DNA of 64,000 bases from Flavobacterium ichthyis. Lineage in GTDB: Bacteria; Bacteroidota; Bacteroidia; Flavobacteriales; Flavobacteriaceae. Position numbers and translations under genes: made by a program. Location: the NCBI RefSeq assembly GCF_009915155.1, contig NZ_JAABLM010000003.1:1-64000 (forward strand), read 5' to 3'. Of this stretch, positions 1 to 8,019 are shown one piece after another (positions within the stretch are counted from its first letter, which is position 1; each line of letters starts with the position of its first letter). The notes under the pieces are model-generated. The model was not told the origin of the DNA, made no database searches, and saw only the letters and a list, made by a program, of their open reading frames with translations.

Positions 1-50
1 CTACATAACCTATTATAACAACGATAGAATAAAGTCGAATTTAAACAAAA

Positions 51-75
51 TGAGCCCGATAAAATATCGAGCTCA
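51..75 (-). terminator. Intrinsic terminator after the threonine aldolase gene
   Basis: An 11-bp inverted repeat with one G-T wobble and a 3-base loop lies 60 bases beyond the stop codon of the minus-strand aldolase gene. On the minus strand it is followed by TTTTGTTT. The first 50 bases of the window show nothing else I can name. Confidence 0.6.
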
Positions 76-138
76 CCATTATCAAATTTAATTGTAAATT
101 TGTCTAAACTTTTGGGTGCAGTCTATTCGGGGTATTTT

Positions 139-1164
139 TTAAAAACTCATTTTCTGTAACGTTTCCATCACGTACGTATGCATTACATCGCGGTAGTCTA
201 AATGCGTTACAATCCGTAATTTTCCTTTACCCAAAGCACTAATCAAAACATTTTTTTGCTTTAATTTTTCAATCACCAAACTTTCGGGAATTTGTGGCTT
301 CACCGCAAAAATCAAAATATTCGTTTCCACGGGTTCCACACTTTCCACCCAACTCAAATTTCTCAAAACATTCGCCAACTCCTTTGCTTTGTTGTGATCT
401 TCCTGCAAACGGCTCACGTTGTGTTGCAAAGCATAAATTCCCGCACCAGCCAAATATCCGGCTTGTCGCATGCCACCTCCAAAAATTTTTCGCACCCGCA
501 AAGCACGGTCAATAGTTTTTTTATCACCAATTAAAACCGAACCCACCGGAGCTCCCAAACCTTTGGACAAACACACTGAAATCGTGTCAAAAATTTCCCC
601 AAAATGCTTCGGATTTTGTCGCTTTGCCACCAAAGCATTCCAAATTCTCGCCCCGTCCAAATGATATTTCAAGCCATGATCCCGGCAAACCTGCTCAATA
701 TCACGCAAAGTTTCAATATCATAACAAGCGCCACCACCTTTATTAGTTGTGTTTTCAATACTTACCAAACTCGTTTTCGGACTGTGATAAAAATCCGGCG
801 GATTAATTGATTCCGCTACTTGATCAGCCGTAATCATTCCTCTTTCGCCATCCACCAAACAGCACGAAACACCGCTGTTAAACGAAGCACCACCACCTTC
901 ATAATGAAAAATATGCGACCATTTATCGCAAATTATTTGTTCACCCGGATTCGTATGTAACTTAATTGCCGCCTGATTTGCCATCGTCCCCGACGGAAAA
1001 AAAAGCGCCGCTTCCATCCCAAAAATATTCGCCACCATCTCCTCCAGCTCAATCACAGTCGGGTCTTGCTTATAAACATCATCCCCCACTTTCGACCGAA
1101 ACATCGCCTGCAACATCTCATTATTAGGTTTGGTAACCGTATCACTCACCAAATTTATTTCCAT
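139..1164 (-). CDS. ltaE: Low-specificity L-threonine aldolase family protein (PLP enzyme)
   Basis: A 341-residue cytosolic enzyme of fold-type I that uses pyridoxal phosphate to split L-threonine or L-allo-threonine into glycine and acetaldehyde. Seen in the sequence: an N-terminal NLVSDTVTKP stretch typical of the family, the PSGTMAN segment near residues 57-63, HLDGAR at 168-173 whose aspartate contacts the PLP ring, and SKGLGAPVGS with the Schiff-base lysine at K201. The length matches full-length family members. The ATG is only 5 bases from an exact TAnnTTTG promoter element, so the transcript is probably leaderless. The gene stands alone and is followed by its own terminator. Whether it prefers threonine or the allo form cannot be read from the sequence. 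Confidence 0.93.
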   Translation of the reverse strand: MEINLVSDTVTKPNNEMLQAMFRSKVGDDVYKQDPTVIELEEMVANIFGMEAALFFPSGTMANQAAIKLHTNPGEQIICDKWSHIFHYEGGGASFNSGVSCCLVDGERGMITADQVAESINPPDFYHSPKTSLVSIENTTNKGGGACYDIETLRDIEQVCRDHGLKYHLDGARIWNALVAKRQNPKHFGEIFDTISVCLSKGLGAPVGSVLIGDKKTIDRALRVRKIFGGGMRQAGYLAGAGIYALQHNVSRLQEDHNKAKELANVLRNLSWVESVEPVETNILIFAVKPQIPESLVIEKLKQKNVLISALGKGKLRIVTHLDYRDVMHTYVMETLQKMSF

Positions 1165-1169
1165 AAAAT

Positions 1170-1199
1170 CAAAACTATCTCTTATTTTTGTTCTTTCAA
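1170..1199 (-). promoter_or_regulatory. Bacteroidota-type promoter of the threonine aldolase gene
   Basis: On the minus strand TTG (1197-1199) is followed after 19 bases by TAGTTTTG (1170-1177), an exact match to TAnnTTTG. The start codon begins at 1164, so transcription should begin at or next to the ATG. Confidence 0.7.
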
Positions 1200-1229
1200 A
1201 AGCTGGATTTTTTTTTTAGAAGCCACTTC

Positions 1230-1365
1230 TGCTGTACGTTACAATCTTTTTTGCTTGCTCCTTTTTTTTTGTAAAATAAAAAAGAGCTTCCTGCCGGTCG
1301 CTTTTTTTATTCAACAAAAAAATAGTCGCAAGCTGCAAAAGGATTTCCACTTCCATCAGGGCTAG
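1230..1365. repeat. Interspersed intergenic repeat, copy A
   Basis: Non-coding, low-complexity block with the order ATCTTTTTT, a variable hairpin-rich middle, AAAAGGAT, then TTCCACTTCCATCAGGGCTAG. The right end is almost the same as that of the block at 46780-46863, and the ATCTTTTTT...AAAAGGAT framework recurs at 13083-13180. I see no reading frame that looks coding. It fills most of the gap between ltaE and prfB. Confidence 0.6.
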
Positions 1366-1409
1366 GCACAAAATCCTGCTTCAACCGAACACAAAAGTAT
1401 AACTAATTT

Positions 1410-2511
1410 ATGACAACTACCGAACAAATTAAAGGTATCGTTGAACGCCTTGGAGCGTTGAGGAGGTATCTTTGACGTTGATAAAAAACTAATCGAAATT
1501 ACCAACGAAGAAGAAAAAACGCTTGCACCTGACTTTTGGAACAACGCCAAAGAAGCCGAAGCCCACATTAAAAATCTCCGATCCAAGAAAAAATGGGTCG
1601 AAGATTACAACAAAGCTGAATCTTTAGTGGACGAACTCCAGTTAGCCTCAGAATTTTACCGCGAAGGTGAACTTACCGTGGAAGAATTAGACCAAACTTA
1701 CGATTTGGCCAACAACCATTTGGAAAACATTGAATTCCGAAACATGCTTTCGGACGAAGGCGATTCTATGAGTGCCGTTTTACAAATTACTTCAGGAGCA
1801 GGAGGAACCGAAAGTTGCGATTGGGCTTCCATGTTGATGAGAATGTATTTGATGTGGGGCGAAAAAAATGGCTACAAAATTCGCGAACTAAACTTTCAAG
1901 AAGGCGACGTTGCCGGAATTAAAACCGTAACCCTCGAATTTGAAGGCGATTTTGCTTTTGGCTATTTAAAAGGTGAAAACGGCGTTCATCGTTTGGTGAG
2001 AATTTCGCCATTTGACAGTAACGGAAAACGCCACACTTCGTTCGCTTCAGTTTATGTTTATCCGTTGGTGGATGATTCTATCGAAATCGAAATCAATCCT
2101 GCCGATATTGAGATTGTAACCTCAAGATCAAGTGGAGCTGGTGGACAAAACGTGAACAAGGTAGAAACCAAAGTTCAATTGTTCCACAAGCCAACCGGAA
2201 TTCAGATTCAATGTTCCGAAACGCGTTCTCAGCAAGACAACCGTCAACGAGCCATGCAAATGCTAAAATCACAATTGTACGAAATTGAGCTTAAAAAACG
2301 CATGGAACAAAGAGCCGATATTGAAGCCGGAAAAATGAAAATAGAATGGGGTTCTCAAATTAGAAATTACGTAATGCATCCTTACAAATTAATCAAGGAT
2401 GTGAGAACCGGACACGAAACCAGCGATGTTGAAGGTGTGATGAATGGCGATTTAGACCCGTTTTTAAAATCGTTTTTGATGATGATGGGACAAAAGGAGG
2501 AAGAGTTATGA
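1410..2511 (+). CDS. prfB: Peptide chain release factor 2, read through a programmed +1 frameshift
   Basis: RF2 recognises UGA and UAA stop codons and releases the finished peptide on the ribosome. The gene starts at ATG 1410 and reads 21 codons to CTT, followed by an in-frame TGA (1473-1475). A +1 shift at CTT-TGA-C moves to the frame at 1474 and gives a 366-residue protein, the usual RF2 length. Landmarks in the shifted product are the stop-codon-reading tripeptide SPF at 199-201 and the catalytic GGQ loop ([14 protein letters not shown]) at 244-246. An unshifted call would start at the GTG at 1627 and lose 72 residues. The stop codon lies inside an AT-rich repeat. A bidirectional terminator follows. 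Confidence 0.97.
1461..1476 (+). promoter_or_regulatory. Programmed +1 frameshift site of prfB
   Basis: AGGAGG (1461-1466), TAT, CTT, then TGAC. This has the same layout as the E. coli site AGGGGG-TAT-CTT-TGA-C: an internal Shine-Dalgarno-like hexamer three bases before the slippery CTT and a weak UGA-C stop. Low RF2 lets the ribosome slip and make more RF2, which is known autoregulation in other bacteria. It is one of very few purine-rich Shine-Dalgarno-like sequences in the window. Confidence 0.93.
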
Positions 2512-2545
2512 ATTATGAGTTATCAGTCATGAGTTTGGAGTTAAT
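2503..2545 (+). repeat. AT-rich ATGAGTTATGAATT-type repeat overlapping the prfB stop
   Basis: The sequence GAGTTATGAATTATGAGTTA and its decayed continuation begin inside the last two codons of prfB (GAG TTA TGA). The same motif family occurs at 44819-44880 and, more degenerate, at 18082-18115. The following bases to about 2615 hold loose repeats of CTTTGTCACT type. Confidence 0.55.
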
Positions 2546-2623
2546 ATTTCTTTTACACGCTAAACTTTCAAACTTTTTAACCCAGAAACTTTGTCACTCT
2601 GTCACTTTGCAACTCTAAAATTT

Positions 2624-2663
2624 AAAAAAAAATAGCTGCTCAAACGAACAGCTATTTTTTCTT
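2624..2663. terminator. Bidirectional terminator between prfB and pit
   Basis: AAATAGCTG (2630-2638) pairs with CAGCTATTT (2649-2657) across a 10-base loop. An A-run on the left and a T-run on the right make it work on both strands, as expected between convergent genes. Confidence 0.8.
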
Positions 2664-2675
2664 AAATATATTTTT

Positions 2676-3731
2676 TTAAAACACAGAGATCACATAATAA
2701 ACCAAAGCTGCAATTAGTGCCGAAACCGGAATGGTTAAAATCCAAGCCCAAAGTAAGCTAATCGTTACACCCCAACGAACTGCAGAAACTCTTTTAGTCA
2801 CACCTACTCCAATAATTGAACCTGTGATGGTATGAGTTGTTGAAACTGGAATTCCAAAATGTTCTGAAATGTATAAAGTCATCGCTCCAGCTGTTTCGGC
2901 ACTTACACCTTCAAGAGCATTTACTTTCGTGATTTTCGAACCCATAGTTTTTACAATTTTCCAACCTCCACTCATCGTTCCTAAACCAATTGCAAGGAAA
3001 GATACAAAAGGTACCCAAGCATAATCGCTTACAAAATATTTGAAAGTATCTTCAGCATTCACGTAATTTGGATCAAAATCAATTTTTAAATGGTAATAAA
3101 TCACAGCAGCACCAATGATTCCCATTACTTTTTGCGCATCGTTGGCTCCATGACCCAAACTAAAAAGTGCCGATGAAACTAATTGCATTCTTTTAAACCA
3201 TTTTTCAGCTTTTGCAGGTCGGACTTTCCTACAAATATTCATAATTAAAATGGTGAGAAAGTAAGCAATAATCATCCCGAGTAAAGGTGCAAGAAAAATA
3301 AATGCGATGGTTGGAATTACTTTAACGTAGTTAATTACATCCACTCCATCTTTTGCCAAAGCTCCAGCGTGAGCCAAGGCAGCTCCCATAAATCCACCTA
3401 AAAGTGTGTGAGAAGAAGAAGAAGGGATTCCTAATTTCCAAGTTAATAAGTTCCATGTAATTGCCGCAATTAACCCTGCAAAAATTACTTCAAGCGTGAT
3501 GAAATTTTCGTTTACCGATTTTGCAATTGTATTACCAATTTTAAATTCTCCAATCCAATATTTAGAAATAAAATAGGCTAAAAAGTTAAAAAATGCTGCC
3601 CAAAGTACCGCTTGAAAAGGTGTTAAAACCTTCGTGGCAACAATGGTGGCAATTGAGTTTGCCGCATCGTGAAAACCATTAATGTAATCAAAGATTAAAG
3701 CAAGTACTATAATGATAATTAAAAGCGTCAT
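2676..3731 (-). CDS. pit: PiT-family inorganic phosphate transporter
   Basis: A 351-residue inner membrane permease of the PiT/PHO-4 family, which carries phosphate, probably as a metal-phosphate complex, with protons or sodium. Near the N-terminus FDYINGFHDAANSIAT is the family signature. A second copy occurs midway as LGHGANDAQKVMG, reflecting the two inverted halves. Around ten hydrophobic segments are visible. I chose ATG 3731 because the longer reading frame to 3809 has a non-membrane lead and runs into the upstream gene. It lies 26 bases after the DUF47 gene and is probably co-transcribed with it, a common pairing. Confidence 0.93.
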   Translation of the reverse strand: MTLLIIIIVLALIFDYINGFHDAANSIATIVATKVLTPFQAVLWAAFFNFLAYFISKYWIGEFKIGNTIAKSVNENFITLEVIFAGLIAAITWNLLTWKLGIPSSSSHTLLGGFMGAALAHAGALAKDGVDVINYVKVIPTIAFIFLAPLLGMIIAYFLTILIMNICRKVRPAKAEKWFKRMQLVSSALFSLGHGANDAQKVMGIIGAAVIYYHLKIDFDPNYVNAEDTFKYFVSDYAWVPFVSFLAIGLGTMSGGWKIVKTMGSKITKVNALEGVSAETAGAMTLYISEHFGIPVSTTHTITGSIIGVGVTKRVSAVRWGVTISLLWAWILTIPVSALIAALVYYVISVF

Positions 3732-3757
3732 AGAAAATGTTTTCTGTAAAAAAAAAT

Positions 3758-4402
3758 TTACGAGTGTTTCACCACTACTGATTCGAGTACATTGGCAACA
3801 CTCTTGCATTTATCCGAAGCAGACTCTAATGCCGAAAGTACTTCTTTATATGCAATAATGTTTTTGACATCAGTTTCGTTTTCAAAGATATCAGCAACGG
3901 CTTTATCGAAAACATTGTCTGCTTTACTTTCTAACTTATTGATTTTTTTGCAAGCGTCAGAAATAGCTTTTAAGTTTTTCAAATTTTTAAGTTCTGCAAT
4001 TGCTAAACCTATTTGCTGACAAGCCTCTAAATTAATTTCCGTTAATTTTCTAATGGATTTCGTAATTTTTTCTACTTGATATAATCGCATTCTGCTTGCC
4101 GAACCATGTAAATAATCCGCCACATCATCAATAGCTTTCACCAAAGCGTGAATATCTTCTCGGTCAAATGGTGTAATAAAATTTCGGCTTAATTCTAAAT
4201 GTGTTTTATGTGTAATCTCTTCAATTACTGCTTCTAATTCTTCAATCTTTTTAAAATACACATCACGATCCGCTTTTGGAGCATTTACTCCATCGTGTAA
4301 AGTTTGTGCCAAAAGGGTTAAATTTAAAGAAGCTTGTTCAAAAAGCGGAAAGAACTTTTTATCTTTCGGAACTAAAAATTGGAAAATATTGTTCAAAGAC
4401 AT
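3758..4402 (-). CDS. DUF47 / PhoU-like phosphate transport regulator
   Basis: A 214-residue, almost wholly helical cytosolic protein. The N-terminal segment NIFQFLVPKDKKFFPLFEQ and the HALVKAIDDVADYLHG helix are typical of DUF47 proteins, distant relatives of PhoU that bind metal ions and are encoded beside PiT transporters. Its role is inferred from this pairing: it probably adjusts the activity of the downstream Pit permease. It is first in a two-gene operon whose promoter is an exact consensus match directly upstream. Confidence 0.9.
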   Translation of the reverse strand: MSLNNIFQFLVPKDKKFFPLFEQASLNLTLLAQTLHDGVNAPKADRDVYFKKIEELEAVIEEITHKTHLELSRNFITPFDREDIHALVKAIDDVADYLHGSASRMRLYQVEKITKSIRKLTEINLEACQQIGLAIAELKNLKNLKAISDACKKINKLESKADNVFDKAVADIFENETDVKNIIAYKEVLSALESASDKCKSVANVLESVVVKHS

Positions 4403-4422
4403 AATGGTACATTTTTATGGTG

Positions 4423-4450
4423 CAAATGTACCTCTTTAATGTTAAGACAA
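4423..4450 (-). promoter_or_regulatory. Promoter of the DUF47-pit operon
   Basis: On the minus strand TTG (4448-4450), 17 bases, then TACATTTG (4423-4430), an exact TAnnTTTG. The start codon at 4402 leaves a leader of about 15 bases. The remaining bases to 4593 separate the operon from the divergent carboxylase gene; no comparable exact element was found for that gene. Confidence 0.75.
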
Positions 4451-4593
4451 TATTAAGAAATAAGTAAAATCAGGAGTATTCTGTTTACACAAAATTAATG
4501 TTTCCAAATTATCTAGCAGAAGAATTAGCACTACTTTGCAAACGTTTTCGTACATTAGCACCACAGTAAAATAGACAACCAGAATTTAATTTT

Positions 4594-6222
4594 ATGGACA
4601 TTAACTTCAATAAAAACGAAGATTACAACAAACTTTTAGTATCTGATTTAAAGAAAAAGTTCGCCAAAGTAAAAATGGGTGGCGGCGAAAAACGCATCAA
4701 AAAATTACATTCAGAAGGAAAAATGACGGCTCGAGAACGCATCGATTATTTGCTTGACGCAAATGCTGCTTCGATTGAAATTGGCGCTTTTGCCGGCGAC
4801 GGAATGTATGCCGAACACGGCGGTTGCCCAAGTGGTGGCGTGGTGGTTAAGATGGGTTATATCAAAGGAAAACAATGCATTGTTGTGGCAAATGATGCTA
4901 CTGTAAAAGCCGGAGCTTGGTTTCCGATCACCGGTAAAAAAAATCTTCGGGCACAAGAAATTGCCATAGAAAATAAATTACCCATTATTTATTTAGTAGA
5001 TTCTGCCGGCGTCTATTTGCCGATGCAAGATGAAATTTTCCCGGATAAAGAACATTTTGGAAGAATTTTTAGAAACAACGCCATCATGAGCAGTATGGGA
5101 ATTACCCAAATTGCAGCTGTTATGGGAAGTTGTGTTGCCGGAGGAGCTTACCTCCCAATTATGTCTGACGAAGCGTTGATTGTGGATAAAACCGGAAGTA
5201 TTTTTTTGGCAGGAAGTTATTTGGTGAAAGCAGCCATTGGCGAATCTATTGACAATGAAACTTTAGGTGGCGCAACAACGCATTGTGAAATTTCCGGCGT
5301 TACAGATTACAAGGCAAAAGATGATAAAGATGCTTTGGATAAAATAAAAAATATTGTAGATAAAATTGGTGATTTTGACAAAGCAGGTTTCTCCAGAATT
5401 GCTTCGCAAAAACCAGCTTTAGATGAAAAGGATATTTATGGAATTTTGCCAAAATCTCGTTCGGAACAATATGATATGATGGAAATCATCAATCGTTTGG
5501 TGGATAATTCCGAATTTGAACCTTATAAGGATGGTTATGGACAAACGATTATCACAGGTTATGCCAGAATCGACGGTTGGGCTGTGGGAATTGTAGCCAA
5601 CCAAAGAAAAGTTGTAAAATCTAAAAAAGGCGAAATGCAATTTGGAGGCGTAATTTATTCGGATTCAGCAGACAAAGCAACGCGATTTATTGCCAATTGC
5701 AATCAAAAAAAGATTCCTTTGGTTTTCCTTCAAGATGTTACCGGATTCATGGTCGGTTCAAAATCGGAACACGGTGGAATTATTAAAGATGGTGCCAAAA
5801 TGGTAAATGCCGTTTCTAATTCCGTTGTTCCAAAATTTACCGTTGTAATAGGAAATTCTTATGGAGCCGGAAATTATGCCATGTGTGGAAAAGCCTACGA
5901 TCCGAGATTAATTTTTGCTTGGCCAAGTGCCGAATTGGCGGTTATGGGTGGAACTCAAGCAGCTAAAGTTTTAGCTCAAATTGAAGCTTCTTCTTTAAAA
6001 GCAAAAGGCGAAGGGATTGATGAAGCTAAAGAAAAAGAGTTATTTGATAAAATTAAAGCTCGATATGACAATCAAGTTTCTCCTTATTATGCAGCTTCAC
6101 GACTTTGGACTGATGCCATTATCGACCCGCTTGAAACCAGAACTTGGATTTCAATGGGTATTGAAGCCGCCAACCACGCTCCTATTGAAAAACATTTTAA
6201 TTTAGGTGTGATTCAAGTTTAG
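4594..6222 (+). CDS. Acyl-CoA carboxylase, carboxyltransferase (beta) subunit, methylcrotonyl-CoA type
   Basis: A 542-residue cytosolic enzyme of the biotin-dependent acyl-CoA carboxylase beta family, which moves the carboxyl group from biotin to an acyl-CoA. Two crotonase-like halves are visible: the acyl-CoA half with GGCPSGG (76-82), LVDSAGVYLPMQDEIFPD and GSCVAGGAYLP, and the biotin half with LQDVTGFMVG and GNSYGAGNYAMCGKAYDPR. The wording around HFGRIF and AGGAYLP is closest to methylcrotonyl-CoA carboxylase (leucine breakdown), but propionyl-CoA or geranyl-CoA is possible. No biotin carboxylase subunit is encoded nearby, so the partner must lie elsewhere. Confidence 0.88.
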   Translation: MDINFNKNEDYNKLLVSDLKKKFAKVKMGGGEKRIKKLHSEGKMTARERIDYLLDANAASIEIGAFAGDGMYAEHGGCPSGGVVVKMGYIKGKQCIVVANDATVKAGAWFPITGKKNLRAQEIAIENKLPIIYLVDSAGVYLPMQDEIFPDKEHFGRIFRNNAIMSSMGITQIAAVMGSCVAGGAYLPIMSDEALIVDKTGSIFLAGSYLVKAAIGESIDNETLGGATTHCEISGVTDYKAKDDKDALDKIKNIVDKIGDFDKAGFSRIASQKPALDEKDIYGILPKSRSEQYDMMEIINRLVDNSEFEPYKDGYGQTIITGYARIDGWAVGIVANQRKVVKSKKGEMQFGGVIYSDSADKATRFIANCNQKKIPLVFLQDVTGFMVGSKSEHGGIIKDGAKMVNAVSNSVVPKFTVVIGNSYGAGNYAMCGKAYDPRLIFAWPSAELAVMGGTQAAKVLAQIEASSLKAKGEGIDEAKEKELFDKIKARYDNQVSPYYAASRLWTDAIIDPLETRTWISMGIEAANHAPIEKHFNLGVIQV

Positions 6223-6297
6223 ATTGGAAAAATTGAATTTTAAAATTTATCGCTAGCAGTTGGGATTAAAATCATTAAATCTAAGTTTTTAAGATAC

Positions 6298-6305
6298 TAC
6301 TTTTG
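6298..6305 (+). promoter_or_regulatory. Candidate promoter element for the first M1 peptidase
   Basis: TACTTTTG is an exact TAnnTTTG about 95 bases before the start codon. I found no TTG at the usual distance, so support is partial. Confidence 0.35.
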
Positions 6306-6399
6306 TATAAACCGCTACTAATTGCCGCCAGACTAATCGTGATTTTACACAAAAATTAAACGTAATTATAATTTTAGATAGCCCAAAACATTTGAACTT

Positions 6400-8019
6400 T
6401 TGAAAATTATTATCACTATCATATTTATTTTTTCGTTTAATTATCTTGATGCGCAAGAATTTACCCGAAAAGATTCTTTGCGAGGCGGTTTTCATTTTGA
6501 AAGAACCTGTTATGATGTAAAACGTTACGATTTAGACATTATCATTAATCCTGAAGAAAAATCCATTCAGGGTTTCAACGAAATTTCATTTCAAGTTTTA
6601 CAAAATACAACTAAAATTCAGTTGGATTTATTTGACAACATGAATGTGGACAGCCTTGTTTTTGAGCAAAAGAAACTGAATTTCTCGCGAGAATTCAACG
6701 CTGTTTTTGTAAATTTTAAAGAAGAAATTAAAGCTTCGGAACAAATTAAAAAAATAAAATTTTATTACTCCGGAAATCCGAAAATTGCGAAAAATGCGCC
6801 TTGGGATGGCGGTTTTGTTTTCAAAAAAGATAAAAATCAGAAGCATTGGATTGGCGTTGCTGTGCAAGGTACGGGAGCGAGCTTGTGGTATCCGGTGAAA
6901 GATTCTCAAAGTGACGAACCTGATTTTGGTGCTTCAATAAAAGTGGCGGTTCCGGACGGTTTGATGAATGTTTCCAACGGAAATTTTCTGGGAAAAGAAA
7001 ACCTGAAAAATGGTTACACCCGTTGGGATTGGGAAGTACAAAATCCAATCAATACTTACAATATTACCGTAAATATTGGCGATTATGTGCAAATTCACGA
7101 TGAGCATAACGGTTTAAATCTAGATTATTATGTGTTGCGTGGCAATGAAGAAATCGCCAAAAAACATTTTTCCATCGTCAAACCGATGATGGATTGTTTT
7201 GAAGAAAAATTTGGTGAATATCCTTTTAAAAACGACGGTTACAAACTTGTGGAAACTGCTTATTTAGGCATGGAGCATCAAAGTGCTGTGGCTTACGGAA
7301 ATAAATTTCAGATGGGATATTTGGGAAGCGATATTTCGAGTACTGGAATTGGCTTGTTGTTCGATTATATTGTGGTTCACGAAAGTGCTCATGAATGGTT
7401 TGGCAATAGCATTACTTCCCAAGACATTGCTGATTTGTGGATTCACGAAGGCTTTACTACTTATTCAGAATCGGTTTTTGTGGAGTGTTTGTATGGTAAA
7501 GAAAAAGCATTTGAATATTTAAAAGGGCAAAAAAACCGGGTTGCTAATTCTTCTCCAGTAATTGGGAAATTTGGCGTGAATAAAGCAGGTTCCTCGGATG
7601 CTTATTTTAAAGGTGCTCAAATGTTACACACTTTGCGAAACATTTTGAACGATGACAGCCATTGGTGGAAAATTCTTCGGGAATTTGCAGAAACGTACAA
7701 ACATCAAATTGTAGATCGAGAAATGGTGGTTTCGTTTTTCAACAAAAAATTTAATTACAACCTCAATCCGTTTTTTGCCCAATATCTCGAATATACAAAT
7801 ATTCCGGAATTGGAATTTTTCCAAACCAAAAAAGAATTAACACTGCGATTTGTTACCGATGTAAAAAATTTCAAAATGCCCATTTGGATCAACATAGATG
7901 GTGTTGATCATAAAATTGAAATTTCAAACAATTGGACTTCGGTTAAAATTAAAAAGAGATCCGATATTAATTTTCACGAATCTCATTTTTATATAAAATT
8001 ATTTAAACAAAAACTTTAA
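6400..8019 (+). CDS. Secreted M1-family metallopeptidase (short form)
   Basis: A 539-residue zinc aminopeptidase of the M1 family, probably exported: an N-terminal hydrophobic stretch ends in LDAQ-EF, a usual flavobacterial signal cleavage site. The zinc site is HESAH at 327-331 with the third ligand E350 exactly 18 residues after the second histidine. The substrate-binding exopeptidase loop reads GMEHQ (290-294) instead of the classic GAMEN. It begins with TTG; no ATG upstream keeps the signal peptide. The tail overlaps the convergent menE-like gene by 4 bases. A second, longer M1 enzyme is encoded at 13.8-15.9 kb. Confidence 0.9.
   Translation: MKIIITIIFIFSFNYLDAQEFTRKDSLRGGFHFERTCYDVKRYDLDIIINPEEKSIQGFNEISFQVLQNTTKIQLDLFDNMNVDSLVFEQKKLNFSREFNAVFVNFKEEIKASEQIKKIKFYYSGNPKIAKNAPWDGGFVFKKDKNQKHWIGVAVQGTGASLWYPVKDSQSDEPDFGASIKVAVPDGLMNVSNGNFLGKENLKNGYTRWDWEVQNPINTYNITVNIGDYVQIHDEHNGLNLDYYVLRGNEEIAKKHFSIVKPMMDCFEEKFGEYPFKNDGYKLVETAYLGMEHQSAVAYGNKFQMGYLGSDISSTGIGLLFDYIVVHESAHEWFGNSITSQDIADLWIHEGFTTYSESVFVECLYGKEKAFEYLKGQKNRVANSSPVIGKFGVNKAGSSDAYFKGAQMLHTLRNILNDDSHWWKILREFAETYKHQIVDREMVVSFFNKKFNYNLNPFFAQYLEYTNIPELEFFQTKKELTLRFVTDVKNFKMPIWINIDGVDHKIEISNNWTSVKIKKRSDINFHESHFYIKLFKQKL

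Noticed and set aside
1066..1586. Short frames in both directions across the prfB start and the repeat upstream
   Set aside because: They run through the AT-rich repeat and through prfB codons before the frameshift; the frameshifted prfB explains the region.
3732..3809. A longer start for the Pit transporter
   Set aside because: The added 26 residues are not membrane-like and overlap the DUF47 gene; ATG 3731 fits the family opening.
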